In this document: one piece after another, positions 11,493 to 23,700 of the stretch
Layout of the letters: the number at the start of each line of letters is the position of its first letter
How positions within the stretch are numbered: position 1 is the stretch's first letter
Source: Sphaerolaimus hirsutus
Lineage: Eukaryota > Nematoda > Chromadorea > Monhysterida > Sphaerolaimidae
DNA length: 64,000 nucleotides
Direction: 5' to 3'
Assembly: GCA_964036195.1 (NCBI GenBank)
Contig: OZ038460.1
Location: forward strand, 13,767,504-13,831,503
Notes under the pieces: model-generated
What the model was told of the DNA's origin: nothing
Database searches by the model: none
The model's input: the letters and a program-made list of their open reading frames with translations, nothing else
Made by a program: the position numbers and the translations under genes

Positions 11493-11919
11493 TGTTGTGG
11501 ACACGGGAAACGGGGCTGACTGCGTACCGAGTCCGTGGCGCACAGATGAGAAACGTGCAGTGAGTTTCAGCTGGATTGGCATGTGGACCTTGGGCAAGAG
11601 GCGAAGCCAAGTCCACGAAGCCAACAACGGGAGGATATTTGTGTTTGAGATGTTGTGTTGTTGCGTTTTGGTGGAACGTCGCTCGGCGACACGGATCTCA
11701 AAGTTTTAGCATCTCATATTCATAGATGGTCACCCCCCGATGGGGACATGAATGATGAGGGAAAAGTGAGTTAATGAACATCAACTGACCTAAACACCCA
11801 AGTGGTCACTACTCAAGATTGGTTGAAACATAAAAGTTAACGGTTCAGACCAATCACTCAAAACCTATCCAACTGTAGGAATGCAAGTGAATAGAATGTA
11901 GTGGACAATAACTACAACA
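11493..11919 (-). repeat. Long terminal repeat (5' LTR of minus-strand element)
   Basis: 427 bp, TG...CA bounded, followed directly by GCGG, the target duplication. On the minus strand this is the upstream LTR, so it would carry the promoter. Confidence 0.85.
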
Positions 11920-11999
11920 GCGGTCTCCAATAGAAGGGCAGGTAAAAAAGTTGATGAAAACAATAGAAGGGCGTTCTGCTTTTGGAAGAAATAGGGTAA

Positions 12000-13255
12000 A
12001 CAAAAAACAATTGTGACTCAAATCAGTTAAATTTACTTGGCTCAGACTGTGCGAAGTCAACTTGTGATGTGCCAAACAGTTGGCATCAGTTTGGCGAGTG
12101 CTGTGCCATGATGGCGAAGTGCAGATAGTGGCAAACATTTCCACCAGTTTGGCTATGCTATGTGGTGACATGTGCATGTGCACGGATGTCCACTGCGCAT
12201 GAAAATGACCCCTGAGCACAGATGTCCATTGAGCACATGTGAACAGCTACTGAGTCATTAAAATTTAAATACCTGTGCCATTTTGACCATTTTTCTGCCA
12301 TTTATGGTACGCTAATAATAGAATGAATGGTTGAAGTTTATTTATCGGATCATTATAGAGTGTCAGTTAGCGTTTTGTTGATCGTCAGGGTTACTCATTC
12401 AAATTCCAAATACCGTAGAAAGCATATCTGTGTTTGTAATTGGTCGATTTTATTTTGAATTGAATTGTTCTGGATAGATATATATATATATAAAGGTAAA
12501 TATGTAGGTAGGTAGATATAGCTAGATACATAGGTAGATATTTAGTCTTCCTTTTTTGACGTGTTAAGCAGGGGTATCCAAGATTTTGACCCTCGCGGGG
12601 GCTGGATAGATATCAAATCGCTTCTCCGGAGCGATAGATTTTTGGGGCTGAAAATTTTTCTGGGGGGAGGGCTCTCGTCGCGGGGCAAATTAAAAATTGG
12701 AAATTTATACCGTATTCGCTCGAATAATTCCCCTGGGAAATTTTCCCGTTAGACGTTTTGAGGGGGAACTATTCAAGAGGAGGAATTATTCAAGGGGGAA
12801 TTATTATTTCATCAAAATTTGCAAGCATCTTTCTATAAGCCCATTTCATTCAATATGATGAGTTAATTACAACATAACATGCCATTTTTGATCAAATAAT
12901 ACACATTTTATTGTAGGTATGCCTAAAGGGGGAATTATTCAAGGCGGAATAATTATTTCATCAAAATTTGCAAGCATCTTTCTATCAGCCCATTTCATTC
13001 AATATGATGAGTTCATTACAACATAAAATGCTATTTTTGATCAAATAATACACATTTTAGAGTAGGTATGCCTAAAGGGGGAATTATTCGAAGGGGGAAA
13101 ATCATTTTGTCCTCACTCATCTAACAGGGGGAATTTTTCAAGCAGGGAATTTTCCAAGGGTGGAGTATTTAAGCTTTTTTGAGGAAAATTTTACCTCGTA
13201 GATACCTGAGCGGCCCCCGGGATAGATAGATAGCACCCCCCCCCCCCCACAGCTC
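12000..13255. other. Repeat-rich segment: TA microsatellite and family C-like repeats
   Basis: No gene recognised. A short TA run lies at 12479-12492. From about 12705 to 13165 there is a family C-like block starting TACCGTATTCGCTCGAATAA. It contains two tandem copies, near 12781-12905 and 12926-13055, of a unit with GGGGGAATTATT and TTTGCAAGCATCTTTCTAT. Confidence 0.5.
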
Positions 13256-14070
13256 CAACCAGAGTTGTTCAAATACTGGTATTTTTGGAAAACGTAAATG
13301 TAAACGTAAATATGTTTTCAAATTTTGGAGTATAAATACTAAAACGTAAGGTATTTTTAAAATACCTGGGAATACATAAAATAAAACGTAAACGTAAAAA
13401 AATTTATCATGTGCTACCACTATCAGTTAATATAAAAACAACGTTTCTACAACATTATCTATTTACGTTCCCATTATCTTCATTGACATTGATATTACCT
13501 ATATTTTAAACAGAATGATGGGATCAGGATATTGAGTTGAATCGGAACCGGTTGACATTTGGCGTCGTTGTCAACTAGTGGGTGTAGTTAAGTGTGAACT
13601 AGTGTGTCAATTCCTTAAGTGGGGAACTAAAAAAAACGAACAATTTATAAGTGAGAGGTAATGGCAAGTTGAATGGCGACTGATAAGTAAAAAATCGAAA
13701 ATTTATAAGTGGCAAGTGGCAAGGTCACAAGAAAACACACTAAAAACGTTTTTGTCTTTTTACCTGCATTTCACTTCTCACTAATGAATTGACGTCTCAC
13801 TGATAAATCGTTCTAGTTCTCCACTTGCGGAATTGGCAACCTCTCATCATTTAAGCATGTTGAACTGACCATATAACACTACATTTGTCAAATAATAAGG
13901 TTCCGTTCACATATTTTTTACGTTTTCGCTGGTACCCGGGTAATTGTCCCAGGAAAACGTAACAAAACGTAACGGTATTTTTGGAAAGCGTAAACGTAAA
14001 CGTAAGTATAAATACTCGAATAACTGGGTATTTTGGGTAAACGTAAATACGTTTTCGCAACTCTGACTCC
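13256..14070. repeat. Family E long inverted repeat (AACGTAAA-rich)
   Basis: It starts CAGAGTTGTTCAAATAC and ends ACGTTTTCGCAACTCTG; the flanks are rich in GTAAACGTAAACGTAA. Related copies are at 18850-19329, 46678-47160 and 52876-53382, each bounded by AGTTGTT...AACAACT. Confidence 0.6.
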
Positions 14071-14089
14071 AACCCCCCTTGGAGACCCC

Positions 14090-14726
14090 TGGGGCCAGAT
14101 TTAATACTCCCTACAGATTTGTAGGGTAGGGCGTACGCCCGACAGATTCTTTAAAGTTTAGCCGCATCGACGCACATGCACCGAGAGCAAGGCGGTTCGT
14201 AAAATACACGAAACCATCCTTTAAGGTTGCCGATATTGCAATATGACGTATATCACTTCGATTTTGGCCCGGAAATCACGATCTCGTCATTTCTTCGCCG
14301 TCTGCCAATTCGTTTTTTATTTTATTTTGTCGGGCGGGTTACTCGCATAATTCGCGCTTTTGTGTAGTCAGGTGGTCACTTTTTTAGTGTTCACTGCCTA
14401 CAACCGAAACCATGAGGGCAGCAACAAGAAAGAAATGCATGCACGAGCGTACAAAAGCGCGACTTATGCGAGTAACCCGCCCGACAAAATAAAATAAAAA
14501 ACGAATTGGCAGACGGCCAAGAAATGACGAAATCGTGATTTCCGGGCTAAAAATCGAAGCGATATACGTCATATTGCAATATCGGCGACCTTAAGGGATA
14601 GTTTCGTGTATTTTACGAACCGCTTTGCTCTCGGTGCATGTGCGTCGATGCGGTTGAACTTTAAAAAATCTATCGGGCGTACGCCCTACCCTACAAATCT
14701 GTAGGGAGTATTAAATCTGGCCCCTG
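14090..14726. repeat. Foldback element with about 277-bp arms
   Basis: The left arm begins GGGGCCAGATTTAATACTCC and the right arm ends GGAGTATTAAATCTGGCCCC. The arms run to about 14366 and from about 14450, around an 83-bp unique core. The match continues through GGGCGTACGCCC and CGATGCGGCT/AACCGCATCG. There is no coding capacity. Confidence 0.8.
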
Positions 14727-16740
14727 GTGTTAAGCCTGTCACCAACTGGATCGTCCGTCTCTGATCAATGTGTTTTTAGTATAAAACTTTGAGAGTACAA
14801 CCGTCTACTCTATTGTTTTCAGTGTGTTCAATCGATTTTGTCTACGCGTCACATTTTGTTCCATTTCGTTCATCACCATTTCGACACATTTTGTTCATCA
14901 CCGTATTTTTGTGTTTTCGACGAAAAATGCGAGAGAGAAAATAAAGTGCGGCAGTAGCTGCTACGACGGTTTTTGCTCTGCTCAACGTTTATATTCGTGG
15001 CTAATTTCATCGTTGTGGTGACTTTTTTATCTAAATAACAACTTCTCTCGTGTGTTTTTTGTAAATACCGAAAACCCGATCGAGTTCGCGGGTTAATTTC
15101 GCAAGCGGAAGGTGTGGCAATTACCCGCCGGGCTTTCAGTGCCCGGGAGAAATCGCATTGTGTCGAACTGAATCGCAATGGGCGTACCTGCGCGATCGAT
15201 CGACCACCGTTGGAACGTTTCTGCCGCTTCTGTTTGCCACTCGTTCGCCGCGGCAGGGGATTGGGCCCGGTGTGTGGTCTGAGGTAAACTGGTTTTTAGT
15301 TTGGGCTTGACGTTCTCGCTTCCGCCTTTTCTGCCGTTGTCGATTTTCCGCCGCCGCGCAGAAGCAAGTTCGACGCCCGTCAACATAACTGTGCGCCGGC
15401 CTTGAGTTCGCCACTGCGCACGCGCGTACTCGCCCCCCTGTAAAACGCATTACACGAGTGCGGCGTGTATGCGTTTATAACGTACGTAAATACACGCGTC
15501 ATACCGGCGGGGGGTGCCCTGCGATCGTTAGTGCCGCCCCGTCTTGTGTTTTGCCGCACCTTCGCAACCCGACAGTGTATTATTGCGATTGGTCGCGCCG
15601 CCGGCCCGGCTGGAATATACGACCGGAGTTTCTGCGCCGCGCTGATTGGCTCTCGCTGCGCGAAAAGTTGGAGGTCATTGTGAAGTCTGACTCTGAACTC
15701 GGGTTTGATTAAGAGCCGCCGCTTTTCCAACTCGCGGCGCGGCGGCGGCCAGCGCGTGTACAAGTCTGTCCGCTTTACAGGGCGCGAGTACGCCCGGTGC
15801 GCACAGGCGCGCAGCCCCTTCTCTGCTGCCGTGTGCCGCGCGTCTGCGCCCCCGCTTCTCCGCGCGTTTGAGTGCTATAGCGCGGCGCGGCGGCAACAGC
15901 AGCGCAGCCCCGCACTTTAGCTTTCCTTCCCAAACATTTATTGGTTGGTTGGTGGCCGCAGCAGTGTGCCGCCTCTCTATTCTGTTGATGTGTTTTGGTC
16001 GGCGTTGTTTTTCTGGGGCCTCCCCGGCGCCGTGTAAATCGCAGACACTAGTTCGGTATTCCAAGGGTCATTTGTAAATTTGCAAGTTTTCAAGGTTATC
16101 AAAAATTCCATTAGGCCCGCCGCGCATGCGTAATATTTGACTGTCGCATGCGTAGAAATGCGGTAGGTGAGTAGAGTTTACCTGAGTCCGTTGCCCGGCC
16201 GCGCCGGCACGAAGTTTTCAATTTCGATCTTCTTTTTGATGGATATTTTCGACTGTTAACTGTAGGTAGGATATACTCCGCGGCCCTTTCTCATTTGCCC
16301 CCGTGAATGGTACCATCAATCACGGAACATCCGCGAGCGAAATAAACGCGCAACTTCGCAAACTTCGGACGCGGAATGCCGTTAAATTTTGGACGCGCGG
16401 TCATTTTGACTTCGTCGCATCGCATTGCCATATTCCATAAATATTAGGTTTTGTCTCATTTTGCAACCCTGTCATTTTGGCTTTGTCTTTCATCGAGATC
16501 GCCCATTTTATCTGTTGTCGAAATCTTGAGTGGTATCAAAGCTGCAACGCAAACTTTTGGCTACGTGCTGCTAATCCATGTGCCGTTCAAAATGTGTCAG
16601 TTATCATGAGCTCAGGGTATTGTGGTCAGGGCCAGGGGTGAAGTATTAACTTTTTGGCTCTCTCACTGCTAGATAGAACTATTTGTTTCCTTCTATGGAA
16701 AAGATAGCTGAAAAAAATTTCGGAGTGTCCATGCGACAAT
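14727..16740. other. CpG-rich tract, no gene recognised
   Basis: 15060-16080 is strikingly rich in CG dinucleotides compared with its neighbours and gives long open frames on both strands, a composition effect rather than evidence of coding. It could be an unmethylated promoter or first-exon region for a gene I cannot see, possibly distal to Quaking/How, or a GC-rich repeat. A second similar tract lies at 19400-20280. Confidence 0.35.
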
Positions 16741-16747
16741 TTTAATG

Positions 16748-17147
16748 TATACTCTGCGGACTTTATGCATGCACTTAACAAAAAAAGTAAAATATTAAAA
16801 AAAGAAAAGACAAGCCCTGGACCATACCAAGCAATACCAGAGCCTTTTAATCTAAATATGGGATATGTATCCTATTCTATAGTATCCAAAACTTACATTT
16901 TTATATACAAATCTTACGTTAACATAAGGTTTGGATACAAAAACAAGATATAGATACACTATAGAGAAGGATTCACAGCCTATAAGTTTTTAGGCTCTGG
17001 TATTCTGCTCTTTTCTACTTGCAGAACTGGCGCCAAGAATGTTTTTTCCTGAAATATTATTTTTTAAACAATTTTGATTTATTTAATGATGACGTCATGA
17101 TTGAGTATTTCCTTCAGAAAATCCATAGCATGCAGTCCGCGGAGTAT
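16748..17147. repeat. Family D element, copy with diverged ends
   Basis: Left TATACTCTGCGGACT, right AGTCCGCGGAGTATA. The interior is unlike the 30.7-kb copy, so this is a separate subfamily sharing only the terminal motif. Confidence 0.6.
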
Positions 17148-17290
17148 ATGTGTGTTTGTGAGGCTTACCAGACAAAAAGGTTCAGAAGAATTTGTCTGTT
17201 GTTTTCATATAGTCTAGTATATTTTCTAGTTGTTTAGTCTATAATAGGTACCTCACTCTCAAAGTCTCAACGCCCATTGGATATCCCTGC

Positions 17291-17548
17291 GTATACTCGG
17301 CGGACCACGAAGTATGCGCCCAAAATTATTTATGTCTTGGTCGATAACGCGCGAGCTTGATTCTTATGTATTCACTTTCACAAAAAGAAAAATATTTTCA
17401 AAAAGAAAAAGGCGGAGTCGCGTACAAACAGGGGATGTTTTTCCCGTCATGTTTTTTCTTTTTTTTCTGGAATTATTTTATTAATGATGACGTCAAGATG
17501 GAGTGTTTTCTTCAAAAAAATGCCTAGCATGCGGTCCGCCGAGTATAC
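17291..17548. repeat. Family D element
   Basis: Perfect ends GTATACTCGGCGGACC and GGTCCGCCGAGTATAC. It contains GATGACGTCA and TTCCTGAA-like motifs, also seen at 17040-17110, which link it to the preceding copy. Confidence 0.75.
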
Positions 17549-18287
17549 CTTCCTGTCACGATTGGGGGCTTTTTCGAGCAGTTATTGTTGGTAATAGGGG
17601 TTGGGCGCCATGCCGCACCGCAAGAACGTAAATATATTTTTATATAAGAATGTGTTATTTCATCAATAGGGTGCTCAGTGTTTACAGTTCAAAATACCTT
17701 CTGTTCGTTGCACTCAATGATTACCAATGCCAAAGTTGCATACTAAAATCAGCTGAACTTACTGCCACAATCATTGATGCCTTATTCTTACCAATCAACA
17801 TTCACTAAATGGAAACGGTCCTGTTCGCACCCGAAATCTGATAAAATTCCTCATTTGCGCCGATTACGGCCATCGTAATCATGATTCTTGACAATCATGC
17901 AAAAAACACTTTCATCATCAAAAAAACAGTACGTATTTATGAACAACTATTATTATGTCGTCTGTCTGCGGAGAACGTTTTTCCTTGCAGTCACCAATCT
18001 GTTGTGTTGACTGAAAGAAGGAAGGGTTCACTTGTTGTCAATTTGTTTTTGCACATGCACATCATGACAATAATGTTGTTCATATTACGATATTCTAAAC
18101 AAATATTCTTTGATTTTCCATGTTTTTTTTATAAATAGAAGTTTTAGTTTGTGCTGAAAGTGTTGGGCGAAAAGGCCATTGCAACATTGATTCTGTGTGA
18201 AGTTCATCATTGCCGGAAAAGCGCAAAACGGGGCGGCATGATTATGAGTTACCAGCAGGGTTCAAATTCGGCCTCTGTCGATACTTC
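17549..18287. other. Intergenic, no feature recognised
   Basis: AT-rich single-copy-looking sequence with no supported exon. Confidence 0.3.
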
Positions 18288-18462
18288 CTGGTGGCATTCC
18301 CGCCCCCTGTAAAGTGTCAATGTCATGCAAAGCATTTATGAATATGTAAAGAAAATTTATCACCAAAATTTTGGCATTTTGCATCACATTTGACAAATTT
18401 GTATGTAATTTTGCATCCATGCACCTTGCATGACACTTTACAGGGTGCGGGACCGCCCACAG
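18288..18462 (+). mobile_element. Family A element, intergenic
   Basis: Left GGTGGCATTCCCGCCCCCTG, right CAGGGTGCGGGACCGCCCAC, with GTAAAGTGTCA and its inverse inside. It is diverged relative to the intron-forming copies. Confidence 0.65.
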
Positions 18463-18849
18463 ATGTCTGTCTCGGTGTCAACCTCTACTCTGCTCAAATT
18501 TTGTGCTGTGTGCAACTTTCCGCCCGCGCATTTCATCCATGTGCCAACTCGCCGCTGCGGGCAGTCGGGCCGCGTGCACACTGTGCAAAACTTTCACTTT
18601 TCCCACTTCTGTACACGTTTCACCTGTGTGTGTTGCGCACAGGGTCTCCCAGCGTTCTGCACACTGTTGTGTGTGTGTACACGCGTGAAATCATGAGCAG
18701 TAGTAATAAAAAGCGTACGCTTTGTTGAATCGGTCTTGTATTCAAATAATATCTGGAGAATTTGGGTTTGGCTATTCAGCGCCGCTTTTCGCCTATCAGT
18801 AGGCATACACGTTTACAGGTGCAATTGCATTTGGCCGCCGCCGCCAACG

Positions 18850-19329
18850 CACCAGAGTTGTTAAAAGTACTGAACTTTTCGAAAGTAAACGTAAACGTAA
18901 AGTATTTTTTTTACTCACAGGTGACTACAGAAAACTTAAAGTATTTATTATTACTTTTACTCGTGAGTAAACGTGAGTAAATTACTTTTGTCCACGGAAA
19001 ACGTAAAGGTGGTATTTTTTAGAAATTTTGCTCCAATTTTCACTTTTATTTTCACTAATTTTCGAACCTTTTCACCATCAAATTCACCAGAGTAATATGT
19101 TTTTGCTTATTTTTATCCTATTTAGGATATCTTGTCTCTATTTCTAGCTTTTCTCACCTTTATGCCTTTAAAAAGCCTATTTGAAATACGTTTTCTGTAC
19201 TCGCGTACTTTCAAAAAGTACGGGAGTAAGTGAGTACCGGTATATTTTCGGGAGGAAACGTAAACGTATTTACGCAGTACTCGAGTATCCGTATTTATCG
19301 AGTAAACGTAAATACGTTTTAACAACTAT
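18850..19329. repeat. Family E long inverted repeat
   Basis: CAGAGTTGTTAAAAGTACTG at the left, GTAAATACGTTTTAACAACT at the right, and many TAAACGTAAACG units between. Confidence 0.65.
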
Positions 19330-20473
19330 ACAACGCACTTCGCTTTGCTTAGCGACATTGAGTGTACGCCGTTCAGTCTGTGCACTTTTGTAGGCGTGTA
19401 AATACCGAAGGCCAGTTTCTTATACGCCCAGGTAGGCCATTGTGTTTTATCTCGCCCTGTGCGCGGGTTATTTTTATGCCCACTGCCGAGGCACAAGTGC
19501 TCGCCTTTGTGCCGCCGTGCCGCTGCTACGCGGGTTTCAGCGAGTTTTTTGCGCTTCGATTTTATTACCACATTGTGAGCCGCGGCGACGCGTGGCGGCG
19601 AATTGCCGGGTGGACTTTTCGCGTTCCATTGTGATCTATTTCGTTGCTCAGCGGCGCAGCTTCGCTCAAATTATGGAAGCGCGGCAGCAACTTCTGCCGC
19701 GGCGGCGGCCAAGGCGCCCGCAGTAATATTTACTCCTTGGTCGACCTTGCCCCCGTCGTGTAGCTGCGGTCGGCGTTTTCGGTGGCTGCAAAAACGCAAT
19801 TTACCGGTTCGCGCCGCGCTGATAATGGCGGCCGAAAAAGTTTCCGCGATCGTTTAATCGCGGCCGCATTACCTGCATTACGTCTTCGCGTCAATTCGCC
19901 CATGTGTAACCGTATAAAGTGCACATTTTTGTCGTTAACAGATACGTATTCTATGCTGATGCGCACTGATCGTCTTGTTTCTCCCACTGATTTTTGCCGC
20001 ATTTGTTCGGTTTTTGGCGCGCGCCACAGTCGCTCGCGCTGTCCGCAATGTCATTTTGGGCGAAATTGGCGGCGCTGCGAAGTGCAAATGATCGATTCAC
20101 ATGCTACTTTTATGTGTCAAAGTTTGCCCAGAACTTTTGCTGTCGATCGATATTGCATTGGCGGTCAAACCGCGTTATCACATTGCGCGGTGTAAAAGTT
20201 TCTAAAGTGCGTCAGGCGCATACCAAAACAGTTCGCTTTTTAGCGAACACGCGCGCGTGCCCTATCGTGTTTCTATACATGCCAAAAACTTTGTGTAATG
20301 TATCCGTTTATTTCCCGTATTTTTTCTCAGTATCACATATTACAACTTAAGCCGTAAAATTGGCGCCGCGTCGCAACTTTTTTATTACCTCAATCATCAA
20401 CGCGACGCACCCACGGGCCATGATCTCGCTATATTTTTTTCATTTGATCTTACTAAAAGTTGACCGTGATCTT
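19330..20473. other. Second CpG-rich tract upstream of Quaking/How
   Basis: 19400-20280 is CG-rich with open frames on both strands and no recognisable domain. Its position 0.4-1.3 kb before the Quaking/How start makes a promoter or 5' leader plausible, but no core promoter motif is evident. Confidence 0.35.
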
Positions 20474-20655
20474 GGGGCAGTCCCAGAACCTGTAAAATGC
20501 CCTGTAAAATGTCAAATGTCATGCAAAGTGTCAAAAGTCACGTAAAATTCCCTGTAAAATGGCAACCGAGTTGCCATTTTGCAGGGCATTTTCCATGACT
20601 TTTGACGATTTGCATGACATTTTACAGGGTCTGGGATCGGCTCCTATTGGCACCC
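20474..20655 (-). mobile_element. Family A element just upstream of the Quaking/How start
   Basis: GGGGCAGTCCCAGAACCTGT at the left and ACAGGGTCTGGGATCGGCTCC at the right; the core is the hairpin TGCCATTTTGCAGGG-type repeat. It ends about 57 bp before the Quaking/How ATG, so it lies in the promoter or 5' leader. Confidence 0.75.
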
Positions 20656-20711
20656 CTCACAGCCCCCCCAATTCGCACACTCACCCCCCCCCAATTCCCA
20701 GTCCCCTCACA

Positions 20712-23700
20712 ATGGCGACAGACGGGCGTACGTCGGCCGACGTGAAGCCCTACATGCAGCAGCACCAGTCGCTCGAGAACGGCGGCGCGCCGCCGCAGCA
20801 CGTGGCCGCCCAGCCGCAGTACACCGCCGAGTACTTGTCGTCGCTGCTCAAGGACAAGAAGCAGTTGCAGGCGTTTCCCGGCGTTTTCAACACTTTGGAG
20901 AGGATATTGGATGATGGTTGGTGGGTGCGGCTTTTTTTTGGGGGGGGGGGTTAACTTGGAATTTTTTTGGTCGGTGTGGTGTTGAGTTGTTATTGGATGC
21001 GAGCCAAGACTACGTTTTGCACTATGAGTGTGTTTATCTAGTTTCATTGCTCATATAAAACCAGCGTGCCAATATTTGCGGAGGCCATTGTGGAACTCAT
21101 TATTGTGGGGATTTATGAGTGCTTTGAATTTTCACACCTTCTAGTAAATATTTATGTGTATTTACTAGAGTATTTACAAAAGGTTACATGTGCGTTTACC
21201 CTGGATTTCCACACGTATTTATGTTGTGATGGCTCAAGTGGCGTTTCATTCACACAACATGTCATTGTATTTATAAATATGACTACCGTAAAAGCTCGAT
21301 TAGTTCCCCCTAGAAATATTCCCCCTGCTTGCCTCCCCCTACTATACAACATTGGATTGGGCAGCAGCGACCCGCTTCAGTGTGGGTTGCCAAACATTGG
21401 AAAATTTGACACAGTTTTTTTTGCATCGTTGCAAAGTTAATTCACATCACTTTTTTATTAGACACTTAAAAACTTGATCTACGGTACCCTCTAAGGGAGT
21501 GTTAAAGCTGTAAGAGTGCATAAAGAACATTTCCTCAAAAATGGCCCCTGATCAATTTTGATTATACAATGATGTCATAATGATTCCCTTCAAAATTCCC
21601 TGTCGATTATTTCACCCTTGAATAATTCCCCCTAAAATTAACCCCGTTCAATGATTCCGCCTCGACTGATCCCTCGATGAATAGCCCCTCCCCCCTCAGA
21701 AAAAGTCTGACGAAAAAATAATTCCCCATGGAACTAATTGTAAAGTATGGATATAAATACATACGGTGTGTAAAAATATATATATGTATTTCATACGTAG
21801 CTAATTTTATAAATAGCTGTACAAACCTTCATGGATTTATTGCATCCATTTTCTCCCGTGTCTCTGACATTGAATGAATTATTCAACAGAGAACGCACCT
21901 GGCGAATCTTGCAAGCGTGATTCATAACTATTTACCTATACATATTTAGCTCACCCAGGTGCGCGGCAATGAACAGCCACCATTTTGTTGTTGTCATGTT
22001 TGACGTGGTTGTGTCATAGTTATGCCAAGACGAAATTCCAAGAATAAAGCAAACCAATTTTCACTCGATTATATCGATACCCACACAATTTATGAATCAC
22101 ATTGTGTCGTATACAGATGTGTTTTTGCCGCAACGAAAACTGCACACGTCCAATTGAAGTATTGCCGTGTTGCCCTAAATTGTGCATGCAATTGTATCCA
22201 TGCATTCATATTTACAAGGCGTGATTTTTTTGTTATGAAAATTGCTACAGACCCACGCACAAGAATAAACATGTTCGGATGCGGCGCACACAAATTGGGA
22301 CAAATTCAGTCGTTCAATTTCATCTAGTATGCATGGTTACAGCTTTTTGATGGATATGCATGGATTGCAATTTCTACTATAGCTGCCGCTACTCACATTA
22401 TTTATCAACTTTCTTAATCAGAAATTCATGTGAATTTGATAAATGTGCGCCGCCCCGGGATTGTCTGAAACGACATGATATTTTAGTCCTTATTGCTTAT
22501 GCTTATTTTGGCATTCGCATGTGCATAAACTCAAGTGGACCACTTTTGTAACATTGTCATGCTCGACTGCATCCGCGGCAACATGCTGTGCGATTCCCAC
22601 CATTGGGACGTGGCCATGGGTTTGGTCGCGGCCGCTTCAGGTGTGCTCCCACTAGGGATGGAAAAAAACGTTTTTTTCAACGAATCCGTTTTTTAAATAA
22701 AAACTTTTTTTCAAAAGCTTCCGGATATGGTAATGGGTCAACATATACAGGTATATTAGACAGTTGGCAGTATTTTGTGTCTATATATATAGCCATAGAA
22801 TGGCTGTGGCTTCATGGGATATCATTATAAGTGGTAATGTCTGTCAAAATGTCCATTTTATGTCGTCTTTTTACGAATGTCATCTTTTGTCGAATGTCCG
22901 TGACTACAAGTGAAGTTGGGGATGGAATAGTATTTGAATTAGGTTACAATAGAAGGCTAATTGGCAGTGATGTTTCGCACTGAAAATATCACACACAATT
23001 CTCTCACATTCACCTTACCTTTGACACTTCCTGAACTACCTCAGCTCAACCAACAACCGCCCCCCCCCACTGCAGAAATCTCGCGGACGCGCGTGGCCCT
23101 GTTCCAATGCGAGTTCCGCGCCGGCCCCTTGGAGCTGCCCGAGGCGGTGGGCGAGGCGTCCGTGGCCACCGAGAAGGTGTACGTGCCCGTCAAGGAGCAC
23201 CCCGATTACAACTTTGTCGGACGCATACTGGGCCCCAGGGGCATGACTGCCAAGCAGGTGGGTGGTGTGTGTAGGGTTGGCGAGAGTTTTTCAAAACTTT
23301 TAAGGTGTTTTTGGGTTTTAAGGGTGTTTTTGAAAGTCAGGGAAAGAGGGATGGGGGAAATGAAAAAAGCGGATGAAGGATTGCTAAAAATATGTTAAAA
23401 TAGCCGGACCCACCAACCCTCAAACCCCCAACGCACCCCTACAATTTAGACCCCTGCTGTGGCTGAAATTTTTTGCACTCATTGTGAAGTTATTTTGGAA
23501 AATCTGTCTGTAAATCAAACAGAAAATGGTGGTAACATGGTTTCTTCCCAGTTACCGGTAACTTCACCAGTAACTTATCCCACCTCGATAACCCCTCCAA
23601 GATTCTAAATACGCTACTATATATCACGCAGCTGGAAGCGGAGACGGGCTGCAAAATCATGGTGCGCGGCCGCGGCTCCATGCGCGACAAGAAGAAGGAG

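Larger units (their letters stand above)
10145..11919 (-). mobile_element. Non-autonomous copia-type LTR retrotransposon (TRIM/SMART-like)
   Basis: Two 427-bp direct repeats, apparently identical, run from TGTTGTGG to CTACAACA and flank about 920 bp. A 4-bp duplication GCGG sits on both sides (10141-10144 and 11920-11923). On the minus strand the element reads LTR (TGTTGTAG...CACAACA), then a primer-binding site, a 208-codon ORF, a purine tract, and LTR. There is no protease, integrase or reverse transcriptase, so it must be moved by a partner element. The apparent LTR identity suggests recent insertion. Confidence 0.85.
9804..11998. repeat. Family L element (AATAGAAGGG repeats), interrupted by an LTR retrotransposon
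   Basis: It begins TACCGTATTTCTTCTAATAG and ends with the inverse, TTGGAAGAAATAGGGTA. The inside has repeated AATAGAAGGGC units. The copia-type element at 10145-11919 splits it: the sequence before it (AATAGAAGGGCGG) and after it (GCGGTCTCCAATAGAAGGG) joins to match the uninterrupted repeat at 9898-9927. A related copy lies at 52537-53761. Confidence 0.7.

Noticed and set aside
10149-11709. Two identical 70-codon open frames (10149-10361 and 11497-11709)
   Set aside because: They lie in the two LTRs, antisense to the element; the identity reflects LTR duplication, not a gene pair.
15093-16077. Several overlapping open frames of 60-130 codons on both strands
   Set aside because: They coexist on both strands in a CG-rich tract, lack domains and splice context, and are best explained by scarcity of AT-rich stop codons.
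18390-18728. Cys-rich open frames after a family A element
   Set aside because: Three overlapping frames, no domain and no matching exons.
22022-22327. 101-codon open frame starting with ATG in Quaking/How intron 1
   Set aside because: Cys-rich but with no recognisable domain, surrounded by intronic DNA, and an overlapping antisense frame exists.
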